NCBI RefSeq assembly: GCF_019443965.1
Contig: NZ_CP040814.1
Coordinates: 1,116,001 to 1,180,000 of the forward strand
Direction of reading: 5' to 3'
Source: Salinibacterium sp. M195
Lineage (GTDB): Bacteria > Actinomycetota > Actinomycetes > Actinomycetales > Microbacteriaceae
Length of the DNA: 64,000 nt
Of this stretch, positions 26,969-35,350 are shown piece after piece; within the stretch, counting starts at the first letter, position 1, and the number at the start of each line of letters is the position of its first letter. The notes beneath the pieces were generated by a model, which did no database searches, was not told the origin of the DNA, and saw only the letters and a list, made by a program, of their open reading frames with translations. Made by a program: the position numbers and the translations under genes.

Positions 26969-28765
26969 GTGTCAGAACAGTCTGTCCAGCCCGAACGCCA
27001 CAAAGCGGTCGGCACTTTTGCGGCGATCCGCCGGCTTTACCCCTACGCCAAACCGGCGATGCCCCACATCTATCTCGGCATGATCGCCGCGCTGGCCGCG
27101 GGGATCGTTGCGTTGCTGATCCCGCAAGTGTTGCGTTCCCTCGTGGACGGACCATTGCAATCAGGAGACTCTTCGGAGATCTGGCCAGCCTTCTTTATCG
27201 TTCTGGGGCTTGGCGTTGTCGAGGCGATCATGATCGCTTTGCGCCGCTATTTTGTGCTGACACCTGGCACCCATGTTGAGGCGCGTATGCGCAACACCCT
27301 CTACATGACGTTGCAGCATTTGCCCGTAAGTTTTCATGACCGCTGGCCGAGCGGACAGTTGCTGTCGCGCGCAGTGAGCGACCTCAGTCTCATTCGTCGC
27401 TGGCTGTCCTTCGGGCTCGTTCTCCTCGTCGTCAATGTGCTCACGATTGTCGTTGGCCTCATCTTTTTGGTCAACATCTCGTGGGTGCTCGGTGTCATTT
27501 TTATCGTCACCTCGATTCCACTCTGGGTGTACGGGTACGTCTTCGAAAAGAAGTACTCCATCGTCGCGCGCCGCAGTCAAGACCAAAGCGGAGACCTCGC
27601 CACTACGGTCGAGGAATCAGTGCACGGCATCCGGGTGCTTAAAGCCTTTGGGCGAGGCAAGCATGCACTCATTGGTTTCTCGGCCCAGGCCGAAAGCCTG
27701 CGCGGCACCGAGATCGAGAAGGCACGCGCCATCGCCGGTATCTGGCTGTGGCTGCTTCTCGTGCCCGACGTCATGTTCGCACTCGGCTTACTCGGTGGAG
27801 TGTGGCTCGTCGTACAGGGCAACATTTCGGCTGGTGACCTCGTCGCATTCTTTGCTACGGCAACGGTGCTGCGCTTCCCGGTGGAATCGATCGGTTTCCT
27901 CCTCTCGATGACGTTCGACGCTCGCACGGCTGCCGACCGCTTCTTCGAAGTGATGGATTCTGCGAACCCGATCACCGACCCCGAGCACCCGGAGACGATC
28001 ACTGAGAGCGAAGGGCGTCTTGAGTTCACCAACGTGCACTTCCGCTACCCTGATTCGCCCGCAAATGTGCCCGATCTCATCAACGGGATCAACCTCACTA
28101 TTGAGCCGGGCGAGACGATGGCTCTTGTGGGGCTGACCGGTTCCGGAAAGTCGACCATCACCGCCCTCACGACACGTCTCTATGACGTGACTGAAGGTTC
28201 GATCTCGATCGACGGTGTCGACATTCGCAACCTCACCCTGCTGGAGCTGCGGCGTCATCTCGCGATGGCCTTTGAGGATGCAACGCTGTTCTCATCGAGT
28301 GTGCGCGAAAACGTGCTCATGGGGCGCCCGGATTCGACTGAAGAAGAACTGCGCGAAGCTCTCGGAATCGCTCAAGCCGACTTCGTTTACGACTTACCGG
28401 CCGGCCTCGACACCCTCGTTGGTGAAGAAGGACTCAGCCTCTCTGGAGGTCAACGACAGCGCCTGGCGCTCGCCAGGGCAGTCGCGGCCCAACCGGCGGT
28501 GCTGGTGCTTGATGACCCGCTCTCGGCGCTCGATGTCGATACGGAAGCATTGGTCGAAGCCGCATTGCGCAAGATTCTCGGTTCGACTACGGCGCTCATC
28601 GTGGCCCATCGGCCATCGACAGTGATGCTCGCAGACCGGGTTGCGCTGCTTGAAGACGGCAAGGTCACCGCGGTCGGACGTCACTCCGATTTGCTCGCGA
28701 CGAGCAGTCATTATCGCTACGTCATATCCAGTCTCGAAGAAGAAGAACAGGAGGTCACCTCATGA
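26969..28765 (+). CDS. Heterodimeric ABC exporter, subunit with degenerate ATP site
   Basis: A 598-residue type-I half-transporter: six membrane segments then an ATPase domain. GTG 26969 follows CAAGGA; an upstream in-frame GTG lacks a ribosome site. Walker A is GLTGSGKST, the signature is canonical ([10 protein letters not shown]), but Walker B reads VLVLDDP, with Asp in place of the catalytic Glu, and the Q-loop has Glu for Gln (AFEDATLF). The switch His is present (VAHRPS). With its partner, which has the opposite defect, this makes one consensus and one degenerate ATP site, as in TM287/288- or BmrCD-like exporters. Substrate unknown; drugs or lipids are typical. It overlaps the next gene by 4 bases. 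Confidence 0.92.
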   Translation: MSEQSVQPERHKAVGTFAAIRRLYPYAKPAMPHIYLGMIAALAAGIVALLIPQVLRSLVDGPLQSGDSSEIWPAFFIVLGLGVVEAIMIALRRYFVLTPGTHVEARMRNTLYMTLQHLPVSFHDRWPSGQLLSRAVSDLSLIRRWLSFGLVLLVVNVLTIVVGLIFLVNISWVLGVIFIVTSIPLWVYGYVFEKKYSIVARRSQDQSGDLATTVEESVHGIRVLKAFGRGKHALIGFSAQAESLRGTEIEKARAIAGIWLWLLLVPDVMFALGLLGGVWLVVQGNISAGDLVAFFATATVLRFPVESIGFLLSMTFDARTAADRFFEVMDSANPITDPEHPETITESEGRLEFTNVHFRYPDSPANVPDLINGINLTIEPGETMALVGLTGSGKSTITALTTRLYDVTEGSISIDGVDIRNLTLLELRRHLAMAFEDATLFSSSVRENVLMGRPDSTEEELREALGIAQADFVYDLPAGLDTLVGEEGLSLSGGQRQRLALARAVAAQPAVLVLDDPLSALDVDTEALVEAALRKILGSTTALIVAHRPSTVMLADRVALLEDGKVTAVGRHSDLLATSSHYRYVISSLEEEEQEVTS

Positions 28766-30567
28766 GCGTCACAGGAACTTCTGGCGAAGAACGCAACGAC
28801 TACACGAAGGTCGAGAGTCGCCAGATTCGGCAACGATCGCTGCGACTTCTTGGTTCACTGATCTCGCCCCTTCGCGCCCGCGTGATTCTCACGATGGCGG
28901 TTGTCGTCGTGAGTACGGCAGCCCAAGTCGCTGGACCAGCGCTGATCGCTTTTGGCATCGACCGCGCGCTACCCGCGCTTATCGATGGCAACGGACTGCC
29001 CCTCATCGTGACTGTTGGCGCCTACCTGCTCACCGGTGTCGCAGGGGCGACCCTGATCGCTTGGTACACCGTGCTGAGTGCGCGCGTGAGCCAAGCGATT
29101 CTCTTTGACCTGCGCAAACGCGTGTTCCTGCACACCCAGCGCTTGAGCCTCGAGTTTCACGAGAGCTACACGTCTGGCCGAATCATCGCGCGTCAAACCA
29201 GCGACCTCGACGCGATTCGTGAACTGCTCGACTCTGGCATCAACCAGCTTGTTCAGGGTGCGCTCTACATGGTGTTCATCGCGATCGCCATGTTCTCGCT
29301 CGACTGGGTGAGCGGCATCGTTCTGTTTGGCGCCCTCATTCCGTTGGCGTTCCTCACACGCTGGTTCCAGTTGCGTTCGCAATTGCACTTCCGCGAAACA
29401 CGAACTACCTCGGCGAAGCTGATCGTGCACTTTGTGGAGACGATGACGGGAATCCGCGCGGTCAAAGCGTTCCGCAAAGAAGAGCGCAATCGTGCACATT
29501 TCGGCGGGCTCGTTGAGAATTATCGGGATGCCAACGCCCGCGTCATCCAATTGTTCGGAATTTTTGATCCTGGCCTCGTGCTCATCGGTAACGTTGCCCT
29601 AGCTCTCATTCTGTTGATCGGTGGCCTTCGGGTGTCGACAGGTGAACTCGCGATCGGTGCCCTGCTCGGTGCGCTCTTGTACGCTCGGCAGTTCTTTGCG
29701 CCAGCGCAAGAGATGGCGATGTTCTACAACTCGTATCAGTCGGCTGCTGCTGCCCTCGAGAAAATTTCTGGTGTGCTGGAAGAGAAGCCGACGGTCGCTG
29801 ACCCGACGACTCCGATTGACCTGCGCAAGGCCAGCGGAACCGTGAAGTTTGATGGCGTTGAGTTTGCCTACAACGCCGACAAGGTGATTCTGCCGAAGTT
29901 TGATCTCGAGTTGCCTGCCGGGCAAACGATCGCCATGGTGGGAACAACCGGTGCGGGAAAGTCGACTCTCGCGAAACTCATTTCGCGGTTCTACGACCCC
30001 AGCCAGGGGACTGTCTCGCTCGATGGCGTTGATCTGCGCAAGTTGCACCCGAAGGACCTTCGGCGCGCGATCGTGATGGTCACCCAAGAGGCGTACCTAT
30101 TCTCCGGAAACGTCGCAGACAACATTGCTCTTGGCAAACCTGATGCGACCCGCGAGGAGATCATCAAGGCCGCCAAAGCGGTCGGGGCACACGAGTTCAT
30201 CGAAGCTCTTCCGAATGGCTACGAGACAGACGTGAACAAGAGGGGTGGCCGAGTAAGTGCCGGGCAGCGACAACTGTTGTCGTTTGCGCGAGCGTTTATC
30301 GCCGACCCCGTTGTGCTGATTCTGGATGAGGCAACTGCGTCACTCGACATTCCCAGCGAGCGTCTCGTGCAGGCTGGCCTACAAACGCTGCTCTCCGATC
30401 GCACCGCCATCATCATCGCGCACCGTCTCTCGACGGTCGCCATCGCTGACCGCGTACTCGTCATGGAACACGGCCGGGTCATCGAGGATGGCACTCCGCA
30501 GGAACTGATCTCGGGAAGTGGAAAATTCGCCCAGCTGCACGCGGCATGGCGCGACTCGCTCGTTTAG
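28762..30567 (+). CDS. Heterodimeric ABC exporter, subunit with catalytic Walker B
   Basis: A 601-residue half-transporter pairing with the preceding protein. Six membrane segments are followed by an ATPase domain with Walker [11 protein letters not shown]-loop [10 protein letters not shown], Walker B VLILDEAT with catalytic Glu, and switch His IIAHRLS. Its signature is altered to VSAGQRQ. Because each composite site uses Walker motifs from one subunit and the signature from the other, this Walker B with the partner's LSGGQ forms the working site. ATGA overlap with the first gene gives coupled translation. A strong terminator follows. Confidence 0.93.
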   Translation: MSVTGTSGEERNDYTKVESRQIRQRSLRLLGSLISPLRARVILTMAVVVVSTAAQVAGPALIAFGIDRALPALIDGNGLPLIVTVGAYLLTGVAGATLIAWYTVLSARVSQAILFDLRKRVFLHTQRLSLEFHESYTSGRIIARQTSDLDAIRELLDSGINQLVQGALYMVFIAIAMFSLDWVSGIVLFGALIPLAFLTRWFQLRSQLHFRETRTTSAKLIVHFVETMTGIRAVKAFRKEERNRAHFGGLVENYRDANARVIQLFGIFDPGLVLIGNVALALILLIGGLRVSTGELAIGALLGALLYARQFFAPAQEMAMFYNSYQSAAAALEKISGVLEEKPTVADPTTPIDLRKASGTVKFDGVEFAYNADKVILPKFDLELPAGQTIAMVGTTGAGKSTLAKLISRFYDPSQGTVSLDGVDLRKLHPKDLRRAIVMVTQEAYLFSGNVADNIALGKPDATREEIIKAAKAVGAHEFIEALPNGYETDVNKRGGRVSAGQRQLLSFARAFIADPVVLILDEATASLDIPSERLVQAGLQTLLSDRTAIIIAHRLSTVAIADRVLVMEHGRVIEDGTPQELISGSGKFAQLHAAWRDSLV

Positions 30568-30592
30568 TCGCTCATTTGGCGCGTTCGCATTG

Positions 30593-30625
30593 CCGCCCCG
30601 ATGCTCAGGCATCGGGGCGGTTTTT
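30593..30625 (+). terminator. Rho-independent terminator after the ABC exporter
   Basis: A perfect 12-base GC-rich stem (30593-30604 with 30609-30620) closes a TCAG tetraloop and is followed by TTTTT. It separates the exporter operon from the GntR-TTT operon. Confidence 0.93.
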
Positions 30626-30676
30626 GCGTTAACGCCTGAGTTGTGGGCAGCAGTTATCGCGCGTGCGACTGCTGAC

Positions 30677-30736
30677 TTGACGCGGTTGATCGATCTGGAT
30701 ACTGTGTGTTTACCGTTTACTGTTTACTGTAAACAG
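30677..30736 (+). promoter_or_regulatory. Promoter and operator of the GntR-TTT operon
   Basis: TTGACG (30677-30682) and TACTGT (30700-30705) are spaced by 17 bases. Just downstream lies the perfect palindrome CTGTTTAC-T-GTAAACAG (30720-30736), with two further GTTTAC half-sites before it. The palindrome falls at or just after the start of transcription and ends about a dozen bases before the regulator gene, as expected for autorepression by the GntR protein. Confidence 0.7.
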
Positions 30737-30748
30737 AGTGAGGAACCA

Positions 30749-31411
30749 ATGATGCAGCCTCTGCTTCCACAACGCCCGATCGGGCTCGGCGACCAAGTCG
30801 CTGATGAGCTCCGCCGTCAAATCGTGACGCAAGTGCGACCGAACGGTTCGCTGCTTCTCGAAGAGAAACTAGCCACCGACTTCCAAGTCAGCCGAGGCCC
30901 CGTTCGCGAGGCCATCCGCACGCTTACGCAAGAAGGACTCGTCGCGAGCGGAAAGCGAAGCGCAACAGTCATCGGGCTCACCGCCGCCGACATCGACGAA
31001 CTATTCTCCCTACGCGCGTCGTTAGAACTCCTGGCATTGCGCGAGTCAGTCGTTCAGCATTCCGAAGACCTGAACGCATCACTTGACGCCGTCATCGTCG
31101 ACATGAAGGCCGCCGTTGCCGCCGTCGATGCCGCCGCTTTTACCCTCGCCGACCTGCACTTCCACGGGGCCTTTTACGCCGCGTCTCAGCACCGACGCCT
31201 TTCTGATGTCTGGGCTCAGTATCGCCCAACCATCGAACTGCTTCTTCTTGTCGCCAACGTTGGCCACGCCGATCTCGAGCCCGCGCTGCACAGTCATATC
31301 GTGCTCGCGGAACTCATCCGTGAAAACGAGCTCGACGCAGCATGCGACGAGCTCGAGAAGCACCTAGACCACTCACGCGCTCGAGTGCGCCGTGAGTATG
31401 CGGGCGGCTAA
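30749..31411 (+). CDS. GntR family (FadR/FCD) transcriptional regulator
   Basis: A 220-residue regulator. ATG 30749 follows GTGAGGAA; longer in-frame starts run back through the terminator and operator and are rejected. The winged helix is LGDQVADELRRQIV to FQVSRGPVREAIRTLTQEGL, and the C-terminal all-helical FCD ligand domain has the metal-binding pattern DLHFHGAFY and HSHIVLAE. FCD regulators bind metal-chelated carboxylic acids or sugar acids. It heads the TTT transporter-DapA-DhaKL operon, so the ligand is probably the imported acid or a breakdown product. Confidence 0.92.
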   Translation: MMQPLLPQRPIGLGDQVADELRRQIVTQVRPNGSLLLEEKLATDFQVSRGPVREAIRTLTQEGLVASGKRSATVIGLTAADIDELFSLRASLELLALRESVVQHSEDLNASLDAVIVDMKAAVAAVDAAAFTLADLHFHGAFYAASQHRRLSDVWAQYRPTIELLLLVANVGHADLEPALHSHIVLAELIRENELDAACDELEKHLDHSRARVRREYAGG

Positions 31412-31457
31412 CCACCCACTCGCACGCACCACCCACAACGATGTGAAAAGGAAAACA

Positions 31458-32420
31458 GTGAAAAACAAGTTCATCACCATCGCCGCAGGAGCTGCGGCAC
31501 TTCTCCTCTTGGCTGGCTGCGCGAATAGAGACGCTGCCGTTGTCGATGACGAGGACTACCCGAGTAAGGCGATCACCCTCGTGGTTCCTTACGCCGCTGG
31601 TGGTGCATCCGACCTGTCGGCTCGCACTCTCGCCGCGGCGATGGAAGAGTCCCTCGGGCAGTCGATCATCGTCGAGAACCGCACGGGCGGTGCCGGTTCA
31701 GTCGGGCTCTCCTACCTCTCAGGTCGCCCAGCCGATGGATACACGATTGGGTACCTCCCTGTTGAATCAGTAATGCTGCAGTATCAGGGTTACGACCTTG
31801 ACCCCGCCGCCTACGATGTTCTCGGTCAAATCGTTTCGGTACCCGCGACCATTGCCGTGCCGGCAGACAGCCCCTATGAAACGTTGCAGGATCTCGTCGA
31901 TGCGGCTGAAGCTAACCCGGATTCCATCACCGTTTCCAACTCTGGCGCAGGATCGATCTGGCAGGCAGCGACAACGGCGCTTAACGAAGTGGCCGGCGTC
32001 TCGTTGAAGCCTGTTCCGTTCGACGGCGGAGCTCCAGCAGTTACCGCAGCGATCGGGAGTCAGGTCGATGCTGTTATTGCCGGAATCTCTGAAACTGCTC
32101 CAGCGGCAGCGGATGGTCGCCTGCGCGTGCTCGCCATCTTCGATGACGAAGCTTCCGATGCATTGCCCGGAGTCGAGACCGCTAAGTCTCTCGGATTCGA
32201 TGTATCCATCGGTGGTTGGGGCGCAATCGGTGCTCCCGCTGGATTGCCCGATTCTGTGCGCGATGCACTGTCAGACGCTGTAAAAGCCGGAGTCGAATCT
32301 GAAGAATTCACTTCCGTTATCAACAAGTCGGGCAACCTTCCGGTCTACAAGAACTCGAGCGACTTCACGACGTTCTTCACCACGGAATCGGAGCGATTCG
32401 GCGCGCTCTTCGCAGAGTAA
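31458..32420 (+). CDS. Tripartite tricarboxylate transporter substrate-binding lipoprotein (TctC family)
   Basis: A 320-residue extracytoplasmic receptor. GTG 31458 follows AAAAGGA and gives a short signal with lipobox LLLLAGC. The fold markers are YPSKAITLVVPYAAGGASDL near the N-terminus (ligand beta-hairpin), VENRTGGAGSVG, and SNSGAGSIWQ. TctC-family receptors bind di- or tricarboxylates and sugar acids. TctB and TctA follow immediately, so all three transporter parts are present. The ligand cannot be read from sequence, but the downstream lyase-like enzyme and keto-kinase favour a hydroxylated acid over citrate. Confidence 0.92.
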   Translation: MKNKFITIAAGAAALLLLAGCANRDAAVVDDEDYPSKAITLVVPYAAGGASDLSARTLAAAMEESLGQSIIVENRTGGAGSVGLSYLSGRPADGYTIGYLPVESVMLQYQGYDLDPAAYDVLGQIVSVPATIAVPADSPYETLQDLVDAAEANPDSITVSNSGAGSIWQAATTALNEVAGVSLKPVPFDGGAPAVTAAIGSQVDAVIAGISETAPAAADGRLRVLAIFDDEASDALPGVETAKSLGFDVSIGGWGAIGAPAGLPDSVRDALSDAVKAGVESEEFTSVINKSGNLPVYKNSSDFTTFFTTESERFGALFAE

Positions 32421-32424
32421 AACA

Positions 32425-32925
32425 ATGACTGCTCCTGTTCTTTCGGAGCAGGCCCCCACGGCCGGCGGTGACGAATCTCGTTTCCGCCGGCTGGTCGGCC
32501 CGCTCGCAGGCCCGGCAATTGGACTCATCTTTGGACTCGTCGTCCTTGTAATATCGCAGTCCATCGTCGAGCCCAACATTGCGACAAGTTTCAGCCCACG
32601 ATGGTGGCCGCAGTCGCTCGGCGCTCTCATTGCGATCTTGAGCGCCGGTGTGCTCATCAAGGACATCGCGCGTCCTGGTGTTCCCGATGAAATGGAGCCC
32701 GCGACGCGAACTGGCTACGGCCGCGTACTCGCCGTCTTCGGCGCAATCGCTGCGTACGCGGTGGTCTGGTATTTCGTTACTTTCCCGATCGCAACCGCAC
32801 TGCTCTTTGTGGCACTCGTTCTCATCTTGGGCGCGCGCGGTTGGAAAGCGATCGTTATTTTCCCCCTCGTGTGTACCGGCGTGCTGTACACCCTGTTCGG
32901 ACTGCTATTGAAGGTGCCGCTATGA
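32425..32925 (+). CDS. Tripartite tricarboxylate transporter small membrane subunit (TctB family)
   Basis: A 166-residue protein with four predicted membrane spans, the usual build of the DUF1468/TctB family: LAGPAIGLIFGLVVLVISQS, LGALIAILSAGVL, VLAVFGAIAAYAVVW and ATALLFVALVLIL. The family's conserved arrival at a terminal hydrophobic hairpin is visible. It starts 4 bases after the receptor and overlaps the large subunit by 4 bases, as is standard for this transporter class. Confidence 0.9.
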   Translation: MTAPVLSEQAPTAGGDESRFRRLVGPLAGPAIGLIFGLVVLVISQSIVEPNIATSFSPRWWPQSLGALIAILSAGVLIKDIARPGVPDEMEPATRTGYGRVLAVFGAIAAYAVVWYFVTFPIATALLFVALVLILGARGWKAIVIFPLVCTGVLYTLFGLLLKVPL

Positions 32926-34457
32926 ACCCCGTGACAGTTGGTCTCGAACAGCTCGCCGACCCCTTTGTTCTGCTGTGTATTTTGATCGGTGCTCTTGTAG
33001 GCATGCTCGTCGGGGCCTTTCCCGGCGTTACGGCCACAATGGCCGTCGCTCTTGCCAGCAGTTTTACTTTGACCATGGACCCGGTCCCGGGGCTGGCGGT
33101 GCTCTTAACGATCTACGTCGCTGCCAACTTTGGCGATCGCGTTCCGGCGATCCTGGTGAATACTCCCGGAACTCCGGCGTCAATCGCGACGACTTTCGAC
33201 GGCTATCCGATGGCGAAGAAGGGCTTGGCCGGAGTAGCACTCACGACATCCGCGTTCGCCTCAGCGATTGGCACGTTTGCCGGTCTGTTGTTGCTCGTCT
33301 TCGCTGCGATCCCCCTCTCAAAGATTGCGCTTCAGTTTGGCCCGGCAGAAATGTTTGCCCTCGTTGTCTTCGGCCTCACCATGATGGTTGGCGTCTCTGG
33401 CGGCAAGATTGGCAAGGGGCTTATTGCTGGAGCCATCGGATTGGCACTGGCCGTTATTGGCCGCGACCCCATTACGGGCACGGAACGCTTCACCTTCGGG
33501 ATCTTGGAGCTCAGCGATGGCATCCCCTTCATCGCCGCAATTATTGGCCTGTTCGGTGTTGCCGACGTGCTCGACCAGATGTTGAGTCATCGGGCGGAGA
33601 AATATACTCCGATCACCCAATTCGGGCGTTGGTGGCCCAACCGCGCAGAGCTGCGCCAGATGGTCAGGCCACTCTTCGTAGGATCTGGAGTTGGTGCTGT
33701 CGTAGGCGCTGTTCCTGCAGCAGGCGGCGATATTGCCGGGATCATGTCGTGGGCAGCAGCGAAGAAGGCATCGAAACACCCCGAAGAGTTTGGAAAAGGC
33801 TCGATCGAAGGTCTGACCGCTACAGACACTGCCTCGAACGCGACACTCGGTCCATCCGTCACCACAACGCTGGCTCTCGGTATTCCGGGAGACTCAGTGA
33901 TGGCCGTGCTGATTGGATCGCTGATCATCTGGGGTATTCAGCCAGGGCCGGCGCTCTTTACCAATCGCCCAGATCTTGTTTACACGATCGCGGGAATCAT
34001 GGTGGTTGCGACGGTTCTCACGTTGGTACTCAGCCTCGTGCGGCTGCGTGGCGTGACCAAACTTCTCGAACTCAAGCCAGCCTTCCTGTGGACCGTCATC
34101 ATCGTGTTCTGCATGGTGGGAACCTTCGCCGTCAACAACAGCGTCTTCGATGTGGGAGTCATGCTGCTGTTCGGTCTCGTCGGGTTGGTTCTGAGGCGCA
34201 CGGGATTCCCCGCGGGACCCGTAGTGCTCGGGCTGATCTTGGGCAAACTCGCCGAGGGCAACCTTCGGAGAGCGCTAGAAATTGGCGGGATTGAGAACAT
34301 TTTGACCAGCCCGATCGCCGTGACGACACTGATCATCAGTGCCGCAGCGATCACCCTCCCTGCACTGTTCGCGCGCGTCAAGCGCAGAAAGCTCGCCCAA
34401 CTCGTTACAGCGCAGCAAGCTACGACATCGTTACCAACCGACCCTCTCCGAAAGTGA
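32922..34457 (+). CDS. Tripartite tricarboxylate transporter large permease (TctA family)
   Basis: A 511-residue permease with about twelve membrane spans. ATG 32922 overlaps the small-subunit stop (ATGA). The two family signatures are present: GMLVGAFPGVTATMAVAL in the first half and GAVVGAVPAAGGDIAGIMSW in the second, plus TASNATLGPSVTTTLALGIPG. It uses an ion gradient to import the acid delivered by the receptor. The next gene begins within or just after its stop codon. Confidence 0.95.
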   Translation: MNPVTVGLEQLADPFVLLCILIGALVGMLVGAFPGVTATMAVALASSFTLTMDPVPGLAVLLTIYVAANFGDRVPAILVNTPGTPASIATTFDGYPMAKKGLAGVALTTSAFASAIGTFAGLLLLVFAAIPLSKIALQFGPAEMFALVVFGLTMMVGVSGGKIGKGLIAGAIGLALAVIGRDPITGTERFTFGILELSDGIPFIAAIIGLFGVADVLDQMLSHRAEKYTPITQFGRWWPNRAELRQMVRPLFVGSGVGAVVGAVPAAGGDIAGIMSWAAAKKASKHPEEFGKGSIEGLTATDTASNATLGPSVTTTLALGIPGDSVMAVLIGSLIIWGIQPGPALFTNRPDLVYTIAGIMVVATVLTLVLSLVRLRGVTKLLELKPAFLWTVIIVFCMVGTFAVNNSVFDVGVMLLFGLVGLVLRRTGFPAGPVVLGLILGKLAEGNLRRALEIGGIENILTSPIAVTTLIISAAAITLPALFARVKRRKLAQLVTAQQATTSLPTDPLRK

Positions 34458-34465
34458 TCAGAACC

Positions 34466-35347
34466 ATGACTATTCCCCTGACCCCCCTCGTCATCACCGC
34501 CACGCCGACCCTCTTCAACGCCGACGAAACTCTGAACCTTGAGGGCATCCGTTCGCATGTGGAATGGCTCCGTGGCCACGGCGTCGACGCACTGTTCCCC
34601 GCCGGGACTTCGGGAGAGTTCCCGTCTCTCACCGATGATGAACGCATCGAAATTCTCTCGATCTGCCTCGACATTTTTCCGGCAGATAGCGTCTACTTTC
34701 ACGTCGGCGCCGCGACCGCACGACAGGCCGAGAACCTCGTGCGCCGTGCGGTCGCCCTGGGAGCGACTCGCATGGCAGCGATCACCCCGTTCTTCCAGCC
34801 GGCACCCGAAGACCAGGTCGTCGACTACTACCGCCGTCTCGTGAACGCTGCCGATGGTGCCGAAATCTTCGCGTATCTCTTCGAAGCCCGTACCTCCAGT
34901 CACTCGCTGCCGAGCGTGCTTTCGCGACTCGTCGAGGTTGGAGTTGCCGGAGTGAAGCTGAGCGGCGAACCCGACGAACGCGTCGAGCAGTTCATCGCTG
35001 CAGCGCCGGAAGGATTCACCGTCTTCTCCGGCAACGACGTGTCCTTCGGCTGGCTCATTCAATCTGGCGGCCACGGAATTATCTCGGGAGTATCGTCGGC
35101 GTACCCCGAACCCTTCGTGAAGCTCCGCGATGCTCTCATTGCCAACGACGCTGACGCCATCGCTCACTGGCAAGCAAAAGTTGAGCAAGCCGTAACCGCG
35201 GTACGTGCAGGCAGCCTGACTCACCTCAAAGCAGGAATCGCTGCCCGTGATTTTGCCGCGAGCCCGGTGCGTTCAGCAATTGCACCCGTGAGTGACACTG
35301 ACCTCCTCACGATTCAGTCACTCGCCACCGAATACAACGAGAACTAG
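34466..35347 (+). CDS. DapA-family class I aldolase/dehydratase of unknown substrate
   Basis: A 293-residue TIM-barrel enzyme of the dihydrodipicolinate synthase/N-acetylneuraminate lyase family. The Schiff-base lysine is Lys164 (GVKLSGEP) and the partner tyrosine Tyr137 (FAYLFEARTS). The pyruvate-carboxylate loop is AGTSGEFPSL. The second-shell TPYYN of DapA is replaced by TPFFQ, removing one catalytic-triad tyrosine, so lysine synthesis is unlikely; a 2-keto-acid aldolase or keto-deoxy-acid dehydratase role fits better. ATG 34466 is my choice; GTG 34454, overlapping the permease stop, is possible. It lies between a carboxylate transporter and a keto-sugar kinase, implying cleavage of the imported acid. 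Confidence 0.82.
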   Translation: MTIPLTPLVITATPTLFNADETLNLEGIRSHVEWLRGHGVDALFPAGTSGEFPSLTDDERIEILSICLDIFPADSVYFHVGAATARQAENLVRRAVALGATRMAAITPFFQPAPEDQVVDYYRRLVNAADGAEIFAYLFEARTSSHSLPSVLSRLVEVGVAGVKLSGEPDERVEQFIAAAPEGFTVFSGNDVSFGWLIQSGGHGIISGVSSAYPEPFVKLRDALIANDADAIAHWQAKVEQAVTAVRAGSLTHLKAGIAARDFAASPVRSAIAPVSDTDLLTIQSLATEYNEN

Positions 35348-35350
35348 ACC

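Noticed and set aside
32975..34294. A 439-codon frame in another phase of the TctA gene
   Set aside because: The composition is Arg/Cys/His-rich, typical of an out-of-phase reading; the TctA frame has both family signatures.
33980..35224. A 414-codon antisense frame over tctA and the DapA-like gene
   Set aside because: It crosses two well-supported genes and shows no domain or ribosome site.
34466..35347. Annotation as dapA, dihydrodipicolinate synthase
   Set aside because: TPYYN is replaced by TPFFQ and the operon is catabolic, so lysine biosynthesis is not supported.
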